Positions 45,401 to 55,089 of a stretch of DNA of 64,000 nt are shown here, piece by piece. The stretch is taken from assembly GCF_003609605.1 (NCBI RefSeq), contig NZ_MCHY01000006.1:248001-312000 (forward strand). The letters are read 5' to 3'. Under the pieces are notes generated by a model, which was given only the letters and a program-made list of their open reading frames with translations, was not told the origin of the DNA and did not search any database. Position 1 is the stretch's first letter. The number at the start of each line of letters is the position of its first letter. The stretch comes from Ammoniphilus oxalaticus (GTDB taxonomy: Bacteria; Bacillota; Bacilli; Aneurinibacillales; RAOX-1). The translations under genes were made by a program, and so were the position numbers.

Positions 45401-48400
45401 TTGCTTATAAAGGCGCGGAAATTAGCGGCAAAGAAGCCGAAGATTTATTTGCTGACATGCTGAGTCGCCTGCATCGCTTTGTTCGTTTGCAACGAGCTTT
45501 GGATTGGTCTACCTTTGAGCTCGATCTCGCGATCGAGACGCTTGGAACAGGCGTGGATCCATTGCTTAAAACGGCCGGTTCCTCCATCATCGTGAAACTT
45601 GCCGAGCTTGTGACGTTGCGAAAGCATTCTGATCTGTCGTTGGAAGAGCTGTTGAGCTGGTTTGGGGACATCAACACGCGGGCGATCCCAACCTTAAGCG
45701 AATCGAACGAACAGCAACCGTTATATCATCGGTTATTCTTAAATCGGGCCGTCACTTCGCCTATTAATGAAAGTTTTAAATTGACAAGCGAAGGGAAACT
45801 GGCGGGGGAATCGGAGTCGCTCACCGAGCATGCGGAGACGATTCAATCTGTCTTGCGGATCTCCGCCGAAGAATTCACGTTGTTGCAAAACGAACTGTCG
45901 CCGACGGATCAGTTAAGTTTAGCCGCTTTGTCTGCGTTGTACCGTCATGTCTCATTGGCGCGCAGCATGCGGATCACTGTCGTCGAATTGTTAGCTTATA
46001 AACAGCTCAGCGCCCATCTCCCTTTTGCATCGACGCGGGAAACAATCGCGTTTATGGGGGATGTGGAAGAAGCGCGAATGACGCGGATTACGGTAGCTGA
46101 ATGGGGATATTGGCTGCAAGATACAGTGGGGGATTCCGAGCGAGCAAAGATGGATGAGGAAATTACGGAATTCTTGACTGAACTACGCAGTGGGATTGTC
46201 AATCTTTACGCGGAGGAACGGTTGCAAGCGAGCGGGGACGATTCGGAAGAGGCTAAAGACCGACAATTGTTGGACGGTCAGCAACGGAGGGAGCAGTGGA
46301 TCAAGGACAGACTAGCCGGTTTACTGTCAGTGGATGCGATCGCCGGTCAGCTTTTAGTCGAACAGATCAAAACGCCAGGCGCCTCGGTTCCTGTTTATGA
46401 AGCGATCTTGGCCAGCGAATTGGCGGCGGCTCCGTCTGTCCCTGAAGTCGAAACAGATGAGTCGGGGGAATCGGATCAGTCGAACGTGGATCAATCTGAT
46501 GAACAAACAGAAGCGGCTCCGTCGATCGAACTGAACATCAATCGAGCGTCGTTTTCGGACATTTATGACGGCATCGTTCGCTTGCAAAAGGCGGGTCAAA
46601 TCGTTCATCGAATGGAGATTACGGGGACATATTTACCAATCGTATTAGCAGGGGGAGCAAACGAACACTGGCTTGATCTCGGCCAACTGCCGACGGCAAC
46701 AGAATCGGAGTCAGCCTCCTTTACAGCAGGCTTGAAGTTGCAGCGCGTTTTAAACAAGCAGCAACAGACTCGCCCGCGAAAAGGGGACCGCGCTTTTCTT
46801 GCGTTACTGGCATTCATGTTTCAAAGCGGGCAAGATGCGGTGAATCGCCCGCAGGTAGTGGATGAGCTTAGCGCCTATTTTGGCTGGGATTCCCAAGCGC
46901 TAACGAAAATAATCGGTCCAGAAGGTCTTGATTTATCAAGTGAGGAAATTGCGGATATCGATACGATCGAACGACTGGAGCAGATCTTTAGGATTCTTTC
47001 GCGGTCGCAACTTTCCGTTGAAGGCTTGTTTACATTGACAACGGCTGAAGTCAGCGAGGAGATGGCGCGTCGGGCCCGATTGGCGGCTAAAGCGAAGTAT
47101 GACGAACAAGCTTGGATCGCGATTGCGGAAGGGATTCGCAATACGTTGCGCGAAGAACAGCGCCAAGCTTTAGTCGACTATATTGTCGTCCGTAATACCG
47201 ACATAAGCGATGCGAACGACTTGTTCGGTCACTTATTAATCGATGTGGAAATGAGTTCCTGTAAGCAAACATCGCGCATCACCCAGGCGATTAGTTCGGC
47301 GCAATTGTTTGTGGAACGCTGCCTGATGAATTTAGAAGAGCCCGTGTTGTCGTCGGCTGACGCCAAAGAATGGAAGCAATGGAGAAAACGTTACCGTGTT
47401 TGGGAAGCGAACCGCCAAGTCTTTTTGTATCCAGAAAATTGGATTGAGCCGGAGTTAAGGACCGAAAAATCACCGTTTTTCAAAGACTTAGAAGATGAAC
47501 TAATGCAAGGTGATGTGACGACTGAAGCGGTGGAGCGGGCCTATCGCGGCTATCTAGAAAAATTAATGGAAGTTTCCAATTTAGAAGTAGCGGGCTTGTA
47601 TCATGAAACGGAAAATGGAACAGGAACAGATATCGTTCATGTTTTTGCGCGTACTCGAAACATTCCGCGGGTTTACTTTTACCGTCAACGAGTTAACGAC
47701 TCGCGGTGGACCGCTTGGGAACGAATAGATTTGGACATTGAAGGAGACCACCTAATTCCGACCGTTTTCAATCGAAGACTAACTTTGTTTTGGCCGATTT
47801 TTACCGAGCGAGTGGTCGAGGAGATTCCCTCTGAAAAGGCAAGCAACGCGGATAAAATGCCGAAAAAGTACTGGGAGATCAAGTTGGCTTGGAGTGTCTT
47901 CCAAGATGGAAAGTGGTCGCCGAAACAGACGACGGAGGATGTGATTGTCACAGGAAAGGGAAGCCATCAGCTGCTCAAGAAGGAATCGATCTATTTTCAG
48001 GCGCAAAGTGAGATTATTGCTTGCTATGACGGACAGGACTATCTGATTGGCATGTTTTCCTATGATTTTAGTGTTAATCAGGTAAAGCGACATATTCCTA
48101 TTGCGAACGTTTGGAGATTACCCGAACAGGTCCAGCAAGCGAATTTTTCGTTAGTGATGTCCACGATAGCGCCCGAAGCACCCAAAATCTGGACACGCGA
48201 AAGAATGGGATTGCAGTCCCATGGCAGCCTGATTTTACCAGCTCAAAATCACGCGAAAGAGATCGTGAATCAGGTTGTTTTGAAAAAGCAAGCTCCTTAT
48301 TTGTTGCTGCCAGATACAAAGGAAACAGCTCAGTTCCGTTCGCAGGGCGTGTTCTTTGTTGTGGACCGAGAGAATCAGCGGACCTTCTTTGTCAAACCGA

Positions 48401-51400
48401 AGGATGCCTATGGGAGGGCTTCCATCCTAGGAGGTGATCTGGGTTGGCTCCCGCCAGAGTTCGTTTTCGATCCAGGTCGATACGGGAATTTTGATTTAAT
48501 TGATCAGCATGATCTGCTAATTACGGGACGTGTCAAGTTTCCGATAGCTCCGCAGTTAAACGCTGATTGGACTGTCGGGACACCGATTGCAGGAAATCCA
48601 GCGGCGCAGATTCCTATTGCAAATGAACCATTTCTAGACGGATCAGTAGGAGGAAGAATCAACCCGCAAATTGGAAATCAGCATTTCGATTTTTCAGATG
48701 TTGGGATGCCTGATCGGAACGTAAATCGGATGCTAATGATGGAGCCCACCACTGGTGCTATGTCGGGGTCGATTGCCAATTTTTATACCCTGGGAGAGGG
48801 CTATGGCCCTGCTTTAATGCAATTGAAAGGGAAAAGGTACACATTCTATACGTTCTATCATCCGTATGTCATCGAATTGAATAAGAATTTGATTCGCTAT
48901 GGGGTGGACGGACTGCTTGATCCGAAAGTGGGTAGTTTGTTATATTGCCAACAATTCCCGAATCAATTTGAATTTAGCGCGTACGAACCGCAAAAAGAGT
49001 TTGTATCCGATTGCCCTGTCGCTTCAGATTTGGATTTTTCAGCGGATGGGGCGTACAGCCTATATAATTGGGAACTGTTTTTCCACATTCCGTTTTTAAT
49101 CGCGAGTCGCTTGAGTCAACATCAACGATTTGAAGAAGCCCAAAAGTGGTATCATGCTATTTTTGATCCAACGACGCCTTTATCTGAACAGGAAAAGAAA
49201 AAGTCGGAGCAACCCGGCGCTCGCAGGTTTTGGAAAGTAAAGCCATTTTATGAAGAAGAAGTGCGACGATTGCGCGAAATGCTCTTGTTGATCAATCGTT
49301 TGGATGAAGCGCCAGCGGTAACGGAGGATTGTTCGCAACAGTCGCTGTTGGAGTCGCTTGCTGAACAGGTGAAGGAGTGGGAACGTAATCCGTTTGATCC
49401 GCATGTGATCGCCAATCTGCGACCGATTGCTTACATGAAGTCCGTCGTGATGAAATATGTCGACAATTTGATTGCGTGGGGAGATAACTTGTTTCAACAG
49501 GCAACCCGTGAATCGATCGACGAAGCGACACACATTTACACATTGGCCGCGCAAATATTGGGAGAGCGACCACACAGCATTCCCGCGCCGCAAGAATCGG
49601 TAGCGCTATCGTTCAAAGATTTAATGGATAACGAAGCGTTGGACCGACTTTCGAACGCGGAAATCGAGGTGGAAGACTTATTGCCTCAATTACCAGAAAC
49701 GATGGGTCCTGGCAATGCTTCATCGCTGCCGCTTGGACGGAGCTTGTTCTTCTGCGTCCCGAAAAATGATAAACTAACAGGCTATTGGAACACGGTGGAA
49801 GATCGTCTGTTTAAAATTCGCCATTGCTTAGATATTGAGGGGCAAGCGCAGCAATTGCCACTGTTCGCGCCGCCGATTGATCCAGGGATGTTGGTGAAGG
49901 CCGCTGCGGCTGGAGCTGATATTTCACGGGCAGTGAACGAATTACATGCGCCATTGCCGCACTATCGTTATCAAACGCTGCATCGAAAAGCGCTGGAGCT
50001 CTGCCAAGATGTGAGCGGGCTTGGCTCTGCTTTGCTTGCCGCGCTTGAAAAGAAAGATGGCGAACAACTGGCTCATTTGCGGTCGACGCACGGAATCCAA
50101 CTGCAGGAAGCGGGGCTTGAAATTCGAGCCCAACGGATCGCGGAAGCGAAAGAAGCGGTTGCTGGGCTAGAACGTTACTACGAAGTTGTCGATGATCGTA
50201 GAAGCCATTACACCTGGTTGATTGAAGAAGATTTGAATTTGTGGGAAAAAGGTCACTATAAACTAGCTTTAGCAGCGGTGGGGCTTCGAACGATTTCTCA
50301 ATTCATGACATTTGGGGCGGCGCCGATCGCATCATTACCCGATGTAACCATCGGTGTCGCTGGAACGTTTGGGAGTCCTGTGGCGACTGCCACGACCATC
50401 GGCGGCCAAAAGAGCGCGAGTACATTAAAAGGCTTTGCCGATGCATTCAATATCATGGGGTCTGTTGCTGAATCGGGCGGTCAACTAGCCGCGGTGTTCG
50501 GTAGTTACGCTCGGCGCAGAGAAGAGTGGAAATTCCAAAGGGATCAGGCATATAGAGAATTGGACAGAATCAAGGTTCAAATCCTTGAGGCGAACATCCG
50601 TATCGCGATTACCGAACGAGAACTGGGAGATGCGAAGCTGCAAATCGAGCAAGCGAAAGTGGAAGAGGATTTCCTTGTCCAAAAGTTTACCAACGAGAAC
50701 TTGTACAATTGGATGGTCACTCAATTATCCAACCTGTACTTCCAAAGTTATGAACTGGCTTACACAACGGCGAAACGCGCTGAAAAAGCGTACCAGTTTG
50801 AGCTCGGTCGACATCAGGAAACGTTTATTACGTTTGGACATTGGGATAATCTGCGCAGAGGGTTGTTGTCTGGCGAACGATTGCGCTTTGAGTTGCAACG
50901 AATGGATGTCGCTTACTTGAATAACGATCGCCGCGAGTTTGAACTGAACAAAGATATTTCTTTGTTACAGCTTGATCCGTATCAGTTGATTCGCTTACGC
51001 GAAACAGGGGAATGTGAGATTCATTTGCCTGAAACGCTGTTTGACTACGACTACCCAGGGCATTACATGCGTCGGATTAAAGCGGTTCGTATGACAATTC
51101 CTTGTGTCAGTGGACCCTACACAAGTGTCAATGCGACCTTAACTTTGACGAAAGGGAAGACGCGACTCAACAGTGATCCGAACAAAGCAGAATTTTACGA
51201 AACGGTTGGGGCCTTTCACACGATGGTCACCAGCCATGCCCAACAAGACGCGGGCCTGTTTGAGCTCAATTTTCAAGATGCTCGTTACTTACCGTTTGAA
51301 GGAGCGGGAGCGGACAGCAGTTGGTTATTGGAGCTGCCGAAAGACACGAATCACTTTGATTTCGCAACCATTTCCGACGTGTTATTGCATGTAAGTTATA

Positions 51401-52023
51401 CGTCGCGTGATGGCGGGAAACGATTGAGGGAAAAGGCGCGTGAAGAGAGAGATGCTGTCTTAAAGGACAGCGGACTGATCGCAACCTTTTCGGCAAAACA
51501 ACACTTGTCGGCTGCCTGGCATGAGTTCCTGAATGATCCTAATCCGCAAACCGACGCGCATGAATTACATGTCGAACTTCGGACCGATGGATTCCGCGCT
51601 TCGTCAAAGCATGAGGTTAGATTTGATCGTGATCAGCAAGTCATCTTGCTTGTCAAGGTGAATGATTCGGTGGAATTGGATGAATTGACCCTGACCATTG
51701 AAGGCAAGCCAATCACTTTCAAAGCTGGGACGCAAAGTAAGCCAGCGGACGGAGAGGCGGGCCAGAATGGACCGCCTACGGGATTAAATAGCGAGGATAA
51801 GCAGCGGCCACAAGAAGCGCTAACGGGAATAAAAAATATATTCATGGGGGAAGTCAGCGCATCTGAGATCAACCCAGCAGACTGGACGATCACGATCCGC
51901 GACCAAGACATTCCTGACGCGCTCAAAGCAACGGATGAGCAAGGCGCGCGCAACGGTCTGGATCGAACGCTGTTCGAAGATATATGGATTGTTTGCCACT
52001 ATACGCTCGAAGCGAGAGCGTAA
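42466..52023 (+). CDS. Tc toxin subunit A (TcdA-like pore-forming and receptor-binding subunit)
   Basis: 3185 residues, longer than the ~2500 of Photorhabdus TcdA1. Two transthyretin/carboxypeptidase-regulatory-like domains occupy about 1-60 and 163-250. The VRP1-like region contains the CDCEPC motif (724-729) followed by SVYSPAAYLTDLLHFL. An acidic linker lies at 1324-1352. The neuraminidase-like and central region has SLYNWELFFHIPFLIASRLSQ near 2195. The pore-forming helical region (about 2535-2785) holds long coiled coils around a Gly/Ala-rich hydrophobic hairpin, and the C-terminus is the TcB-binding domain (TIPCVSGPYTSVNATLTL). There is no signal peptide, as is usual for Tc subunits. It starts 39 bases after the B-C gene with AAGGGGAGG upstream, so both are one operon. 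Family role: pentameric injection channel. Confidence 0.93.
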   Translation: MSIYQLTGNARDRSKDLGVSALRIEIKHKQAVIGEAKTDQTGQFTMRLDLAGIERPLRKNLDVQLKEFLQKMLKDRPLTTPGMKMRLERLQAQQEEQFEKQFARQFEQELNELTVDVYFQNQLLKSVKHEFKWEHDKRTGLLAITFDAKELPSKQEEPTQKGSELRVQGRVLKVDGSPLPDGIARAYDKRLRVEEQLAEVKVGRDGRYLIQTTVASDYINLLLRVFDADGTELGASPVLHHATLDEQVDIIISGEKIKLASEFEIVEQGLSPHLDGAEAASLTDEEVDFLKEQTGLDSQQITHYVLAHQLQAETKAPLETLYGALRMENPMSLTDFLVKDSDVLVQAAQKAVELNLISESGDEKTFVTQLDNYSVKKMLESPQDGVRLQLGALVKLTGMTSKQQQTFVQHALAFKGDANVFWTELSQQGVLSEKAVKEVQTTLKIGVVTAGHAPLTSVLKKQFEQGQFTALRDLGRLKQQDWLRLIDQSAGDDQADAVPDGISGDTDQDKRVTYARVLSRTVEDAFPTAVFAERLREDHQAQPLYRDLLKTLDVNPDFELGAMSIEQSIEQHPDILKGASDREKVIDGLKRARRAFLLAPRFEKYDAVKVLLDDQLDSATRVASMDQETFIQAYSVKLGGAERAQVVHKNALQRASMTQSMIASLGRHFHQNTPMVIPSHDQLLDNSLFMFGDGVDASSQKRMTKSIDEAKAKWADLFGRIDYCDCEPCRSVYSPAAYLTDLLHFLQDRPAEQKGRALELFFERRPDIGRILLNCENTNTTLPYIDLVNEVLEEQVFQLVGKTGQVARNTTLTADELRAHPEYLQPAAYEELKKAVYPWRLPFDLFAREATLYLDHIGVDRAEVMELLERESDEPTAVKIACERLGLYPIEYKLITATNGQSSQPENFWQFESKLEWVDTLKGDVPLVLKRAQLTFKECLALLRAEYVNPNAQFGIRFIGKADASESEGDLCDLGQAWFAYKGAEISGKEAEDLFADMLSRLHRFVRLQRALDWSTFELDLAIETLGTGVDPLLKTAGSSIIVKLAELVTLRKHSDLSLEELLSWFGDINTRAIPTLSESNEQQPLYHRLFLNRAVTSPINESFKLTSEGKLAGESESLTEHAETIQSVLRISAEEFTLLQNELSPTDQLSLAALSALYRHVSLARSMRITVVELLAYKQLSAHLPFASTRETIAFMGDVEEARMTRITVAEWGYWLQDTVGDSERAKMDEEITEFLTELRSGIVNLYAEERLQASGDDSEEAKDRQLLDGQQRREQWIKDRLAGLLSVDAIAGQLLVEQIKTPGASVPVYEAILASELAAAPSVPEVETDESGESDQSNVDQSDEQTEAAPSIELNINRASFSDIYDGIVRLQKAGQIVHRMEITGTYLPIVLAGGANEHWLDLGQLPTATESESASFTAGLKLQRVLNKQQQTRPRKGDRAFLALLAFMFQSGQDAVNRPQVVDELSAYFGWDSQALTKIIGPEGLDLSSEEIADIDTIERLEQIFRILSRSQLSVEGLFTLTTAEVSEEMARRARLAAKAKYDEQAWIAIAEGIRNTLREEQRQALVDYIVVRNTDISDANDLFGHLLIDVEMSSCKQTSRITQAISSAQLFVERCLMNLEEPVLSSADAKEWKQWRKRYRVWEANRQVFLYPENWIEPELRTEKSPFFKDLEDELMQGDVTTEAVERAYRGYLEKLMEVSNLEVAGLYHETENGTGTDIVHVFARTRNIPRVYFYRQRVNDSRWTAWERIDLDIEGDHLIPTVFNRRLTLFWPIFTERVVEEIPSEKASNADKMPKKYWEIKLAWSVFQDGKWSPKQTTEDVIVTGKGSHQLLKKESIYFQAQSEIIACYDGQDYLIGMFSYDFSVNQVKRHIPIANVWRLPEQVQQANFSLVMSTIAPEAPKIWTRERMGLQSHGSLILPAQNHAKEIVNQVVLKKQAPYLLLPDTKETAQFRSQGVFFVVDRENQRTFFVKPKDAYGRASILGGDLGWLPPEFVFDPGRYGNFDLIDQHDLLITGRVKFPIAPQLNADWTVGTPIAGNPAAQIPIANEPFLDGSVGGRINPQIGNQHFDFSDVGMPDRNVNRMLMMEPTTGAMSGSIANFYTLGEGYGPALMQLKGKRYTFYTFYHPYVIELNKNLIRYGVDGLLDPKVGSLLYCQQFPNQFEFSAYEPQKEFVSDCPVASDLDFSADGAYSLYNWELFFHIPFLIASRLSQHQRFEEAQKWYHAIFDPTTPLSEQEKKKSEQPGARRFWKVKPFYEEEVRRLREMLLLINRLDEAPAVTEDCSQQSLLESLAEQVKEWERNPFDPHVIANLRPIAYMKSVVMKYVDNLIAWGDNLFQQATRESIDEATHIYTLAAQILGERPHSIPAPQESVALSFKDLMDNEALDRLSNAEIEVEDLLPQLPETMGPGNASSLPLGRSLFFCVPKNDKLTGYWNTVEDRLFKIRHCLDIEGQAQQLPLFAPPIDPGMLVKAAAAGADISRAVNELHAPLPHYRYQTLHRKALELCQDVSGLGSALLAALEKKDGEQLAHLRSTHGIQLQEAGLEIRAQRIAEAKEAVAGLERYYEVVDDRRSHYTWLIEEDLNLWEKGHYKLALAAVGLRTISQFMTFGAAPIASLPDVTIGVAGTFGSPVATATTIGGQKSASTLKGFADAFNIMGSVAESGGQLAAVFGSYARRREEWKFQRDQAYRELDRIKVQILEANIRIAITERELGDAKLQIEQAKVEEDFLVQKFTNENLYNWMVTQLSNLYFQSYELAYTTAKRAEKAYQFELGRHQETFITFGHWDNLRRGLLSGERLRFELQRMDVAYLNNDRREFELNKDISLLQLDPYQLIRLRETGECEIHLPETLFDYDYPGHYMRRIKAVRMTIPCVSGPYTSVNATLTLTKGKTRLNSDPNKAEFYETVGAFHTMVTSHAQQDAGLFELNFQDARYLPFEGAGADSSWLLELPKDTNHFDFATISDVLLHVSYTSRDGGKRLREKAREERDAVLKDSGLIATFSAKQHLSAAWHEFLNDPNPQTDAHELHVELRTDGFRASSKHEVRFDRDQQVILLVKVNDSVELDELTLTIEGKPITFKAGTQSKPADGEAGQNGPPTGLNSEDKQRPQEALTGIKNIFMGEVSASEINPADWTITIRDQDIPDALKATDEQGARNGLDRTLFEDIWIVCHYTLEARA

Positions 52024-52041
52024 GACTAAGTTGTTCAAGAC

Positions 52042-52079
52042 ACACCCTATGGGCTCATCCATAGGGTGTTTCGCTTTTT
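52042..52079 (+). terminator. Terminator of the Tc toxin operon
   Basis: An 11-bp perfect stem (52042-52052 with 52059-52069) followed by T-rich sequence 20 bases after the tcA stop. Confidence 0.9.
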
Positions 52080-52199
52080 ACTGTTTGGTAGATATCCTGC
52101 CTCTATCAAACACCCCGCTCATTTTTAACCATGGTTAGAAACCGAAAAATAGATTAACATGGGTATAGCAATAAAACATTGAAAGAGGTGATTACGGTG

Positions 52200-53021
52200 A
52201 TGGACTCTTCGCCATCATCTTTGTGCGAATTACCAAGAAGTTTTTTTACGGAAAATGATTTAAATTACTTCCAAAAGTCAGATTACATGGCGCGGCTGGT
52301 AGACTACCTTTTATTTGATATAAAGGGATGGGACCCGCATGAAGGGGAATCTAGTGTTGATTTCGATGGGCTTTATGAAAAAGGCTCGTTTCCCGTCCCT
52401 CGTTTCACTTTGATGTTGTTTATAGGCGAGATCGATAAAGTAGGGCAATGGCCGGTTTTCTCGACGCAAGAATTGTTGACCTATTTGTATTTTTGCTTTA
52501 CGGCGAATGAACAACAATCGCATAAGGTGAGGATTAACCTCGAGGCGATGAGTAAAGCGATTGGGATCAGTAAGGAGAGAGTGTACGAGTCGATTGAAAA
52601 GTTGATGCGCCACGAAATGGAATGGATTTGGCAGGAGGAGCGAGAGGACATTTTTACGGTGCATCATGTGGGTGTAACTTCCCCCCAAGCAAGCAGCGCG
52701 CCATTTGAATTGACTCTGGATGGCGAGATCGAGTCTGAAGAGGTCAAAGAGGTTGCCGTCCCGCAATATTTGCTTGAAGATTATCAGAAGCTAGGTTTCA
52801 ACGATGACGAACTGCATGCCTTGATCGAGTTTGTGAGTCGTGTTTCGGAAGGGCAATCGATGGAAGCGATTGTAACAGAGATGGTTGCGCTGGATGCGGA
52901 ACTCAGCCTATTTTCAATTCGGGCTTTGATCAGGAAAGCGGAGGAAAAAGGGGTGCTCACGATCTACACCGATCGAGAAGGTCACGCCCAAATTTCCTGG
53001 AAGTTTCCTGGGGAAGAGTAG
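52200..53021 (+). CDS. Winged-helix-like protein next to the Tc toxin genes
   Basis: 273 residues, acidic, no membrane segment. Residues about 85-150 (STQELLTYLYFCFTANEQQ, LEAMSKAIGISKERVYESIEKL) look like a winged helix that reads as replication-initiator or DnaD-like, and the C-terminal third is helical (GQSMEAIVTEMVALDAEL). I cannot assign a family. AGAGGTG precedes ATG 52200; GTG 52197 and TTG 52179 are alternatives. It has the same direction as the toxin genes but follows their terminator, so a regulatory link is only suggested by position. Confidence 0.6.
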   Translation: MDSSPSSLCELPRSFFTENDLNYFQKSDYMARLVDYLLFDIKGWDPHEGESSVDFDGLYEKGSFPVPRFTLMLFIGEIDKVGQWPVFSTQELLTYLYFCFTANEQQSHKVRINLEAMSKAIGISKERVYESIEKLMRHEMEWIWQEEREDIFTVHHVGVTSPQASSAPFELTLDGEIESEEVKEVAVPQYLLEDYQKLGFNDDELHALIEFVSRVSEGQSMEAIVTEMVALDAELSLFSIRALIRKAEEKGVLTIYTDREGHAQISWKFPGEE

Positions 53022-53074
53022 CGCGTTTGACTAAACGGAGCTTGAGTGAAAGCAGTCCAGGCGGGATGATGATT

Positions 53075-53280
53075 TGCAACGGCTCCATTGTCCCTTACAG
53101 CCCGTATTCCGTGATATTGATCGCTGTAAGGGGAGATTTGACCGTTGGAGCCGTCATTTGCTGATCGAATGAGTAAATCCGCTGTGTAACGGCGCTTACT
53201 CCCGCTACAGCCAATCATCCAAGATATCGAACACTGTAAGGGCAGAATGTGCCACTGGGGCTAAAATCCGACGAATTGAA
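53075..53280. repeat. Two diverged copies of the ~110-bp palindromic repeat
   Basis: Copies start at 53075 and 53185 (period 110). Each has the inverted core CCCTTACAG ... CTGTAAGGG about 23 bases apart (exact at 53092-53100 and 53124-53132 in the first copy). They match the arrays at 57234-57579 and 58613-58736 in period and core, but are strongly diverged. Confidence 0.8.
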
Positions 53281-53311
53281 TTGGATTCTAAAAAAAGGTC
53301 TGCTTAAATGA

Positions 53312-54064
53312 TTAACTCATGTCGATTCCGCCATTCACAGGGATGTAGGCTCCATTCATGTGCGCGTTCCAATCGGCAACGACGCTCAAGATCGCGCCGG
53401 CAATATCTTCTGGATTTGCGATCCGTTGCAATGGAGTTAAGGTACGAAGGAATTCATGTTGTTCAGCTGGTTGATCTTTTGTGGCGTCAGTTAACACCAA
53501 GTCGGGAGCGACGACATTCGTTTTAATATTTTTTGGACCCAATTCTTGCGCTAAATATTTGGCAAACATATTAATCGTAGCTTTCGCTGAACCATGGGCG
53601 ATAAAGTCCCCGGCAGGAGTGCGGGATAATGAGGTGGAGATCAAGACGATGTTCCCTCCGCCTTGTTTTTCCATATGAGGGACAACCTCTTTACAGGCAT
53701 AAAAAGCAGCCCGCATTTCATTGTTTAATTTATCAGAAAACTCGTCCCAAGTCGTCTCCATGAATGGCTTAAAAACGGAATCCATATTCGCGTTATTGAC
53801 AAGGATGTCCACTTTTCCAAACGCGCTAACAGACTGGTCCACCATTCGTTTCACATCTTTCGGATTTCGAACATCGGCTTGAATGATTTTCCCTTTGCGA
53901 CCGAAAGATTCGACTTCCGCTTTTACTTCGTTCGCTACTTTTTCATTGCTATGATAATTAATGATCACGTCTGCGCCTGCTTTTGCTAAAAGAACAGTCG
54001 TCGCCGCCCCGATCCCTCTGCTTCCATCTGTAATCAAGGCGACCTTGTCTTTTAAAATATCCAT
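53312..54064 (-). CDS. Short-chain dehydrogenase/reductase with altered active site
   Basis: 250 residues of the classical SDR fold. The cofactor motif reads TDGSRGIG (residues 12-19), the NNAG position reads NNAN (90-93), and the catalytic Tyr of YxxxK is replaced by His (H157 with K161 in AHGSAK). S143/S145 are present. It is closest in layout to 3-oxoacyl-ACP reductase-like oxidoreductases. With the Tyr missing it may have altered or no dehydrogenase activity. GAGGAGGAG precedes the ATG. It is a single gene on the minus strand. Confidence 0.88.
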   Translation of the reverse strand: MDILKDKVALITDGSRGIGAATTVLLAKAGADVIINYHSNEKVANEVKAEVESFGRKGKIIQADVRNPKDVKRMVDQSVSAFGKVDILVNNANMDSVFKPFMETTWDEFSDKLNNEMRAAFYACKEVVPHMEKQGGGNIVLISTSLSRTPAGDFIAHGSAKATINMFAKYLAQELGPKNIKTNVVAPDLVLTDATKDQPAEQHEFLRTLTPLQRIANPEDIAGAILSVVADWNAHMNGAYIPVNGGIDMS

Positions 54065-54275
54065 TCTTTACTCCTCCTCAAAAACAGATAATGATTTACA
54101 AATAAAGAACTTTCATACAAATATGATAAGGCTTATCCTTTGACTTTTTCAAAAAATGCCGATGTTATAAATCTGGCTTGAGAACAAATTCTCTGCCCTA
54201 AAAAGCATATTTATGGTAATAATGAGTGAGGACTACCATTTGTAAAAGAATGAAGCGAAACAAAGGAGCTGTTGA

Positions 54276-54704
54276 ATGATGTCATTGAAGATGAATCCGT
54301 ACTTAATCTTTGACGGTAGAGCAAGAGAAGCTATCCAATTTTACGAGAAAGCGCTTGGCGGGCAAGTGTTAGGTATTATGACGTTCGGAGATATGCCGGG
54401 GGACCCGAATCATCCGTTGACGGAGGACATGAAGAAGCGCGTGATGCATGGGCAGTTAAAAGTGGGGGAAGCGGACCTTATGTTCAGCGATACGTTTGAA
54501 GGGATGCCTTATCAACCAGGCAATACGATTCAGATCGCGATCCATCCCAAAGAAGAGACGGAAGCGAGAGAGATTTTTGCCGCATTGGGAGACGACGGCG
54601 GACAAGTGATTATGCCCCTTCAAAAGACGGATTGGAGTCCACTATATGGGCAAGTAAAGGACAAATTTGGCGTTACGTTCCAAGTAAACGTTTTGGCGGA
54701 GTAG
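54276..54704 (+). CDS. PhnB-like VOC (glyoxalase/bleomycin resistance fold) protein
   Basis: 142 residues: [24 protein letters not shown] at the start, [19 protein letters not shown] in the middle and [11 protein letters not shown] at the end, the PhnB/YjdN pattern. The enzyme activity is unknown; such proteins bind a metal or small ligand. A broken paralogue lies at 13905-14324. AAAGGAG is 7 bases upstream. The next gene begins 10 bases after the stop, so they are an operon. Confidence 0.9.
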   Translation: MMSLKMNPYLIFDGRAREAIQFYEKALGGQVLGIMTFGDMPGDPNHPLTEDMKKRVMHGQLKVGEADLMFSDTFEGMPYQPGNTIQIAIHPKEETEAREIFAALGDDGGQVIMPLQKTDWSPLYGQVKDKFGVTFQVNVLAE

Positions 54705-54714
54705 CCTCAGTACG

Positions 54715-55065
54715 ATGGCCAAACACAAGATTTATACGATGAGTGTCGCTAAAGTCTATCCGCATTATGTTTTGAAAGCAGAGAAAAAAGGGCGTACAAA
54801 ATTAGAAGTCGATGAAATCATCCGTTGGTTGACGGGATATAGCCAGGAGGAATTAGAGGCGCAATTGGAAAAAGAGACAGACTTTGAGACCTTTTTTGCA
54901 GAAGCTCCTCACATGAATCCAGCGCGGGCGTTGATTAAAGGTGTTGTCTGTGGCGTCCGCGTCGAAGAGATCGAAGAAGCAACGATGCGCGAAATTCGCT
55001 ATTTAGATAAACTGATCGATGAGCTGGCAAGGGGTAAAGCGATGGAAAAGATTTTGCGGAAATAA
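54715..55065 (+). CDS. DUF2200 family protein
   Basis: 116 residues with the family blocks [57 protein letters not shown] and [21 protein letters not shown]. Widespread bacterial family without known function. It lies directly after the VOC gene and lacks a strong binding site of its own, which suggests translational coupling. Confidence 0.9.
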   Translation: MAKHKIYTMSVAKVYPHYVLKAEKKGRTKLEVDEIIRWLTGYSQEELEAQLEKETDFETFFAEAPHMNPARALIKGVVCGVRVEEIEEATMREIRYLDKLIDELARGKAMEKILRK

Positions 55066-55089
55066 ATGCGCTGAGAAGGAACAAATGAT

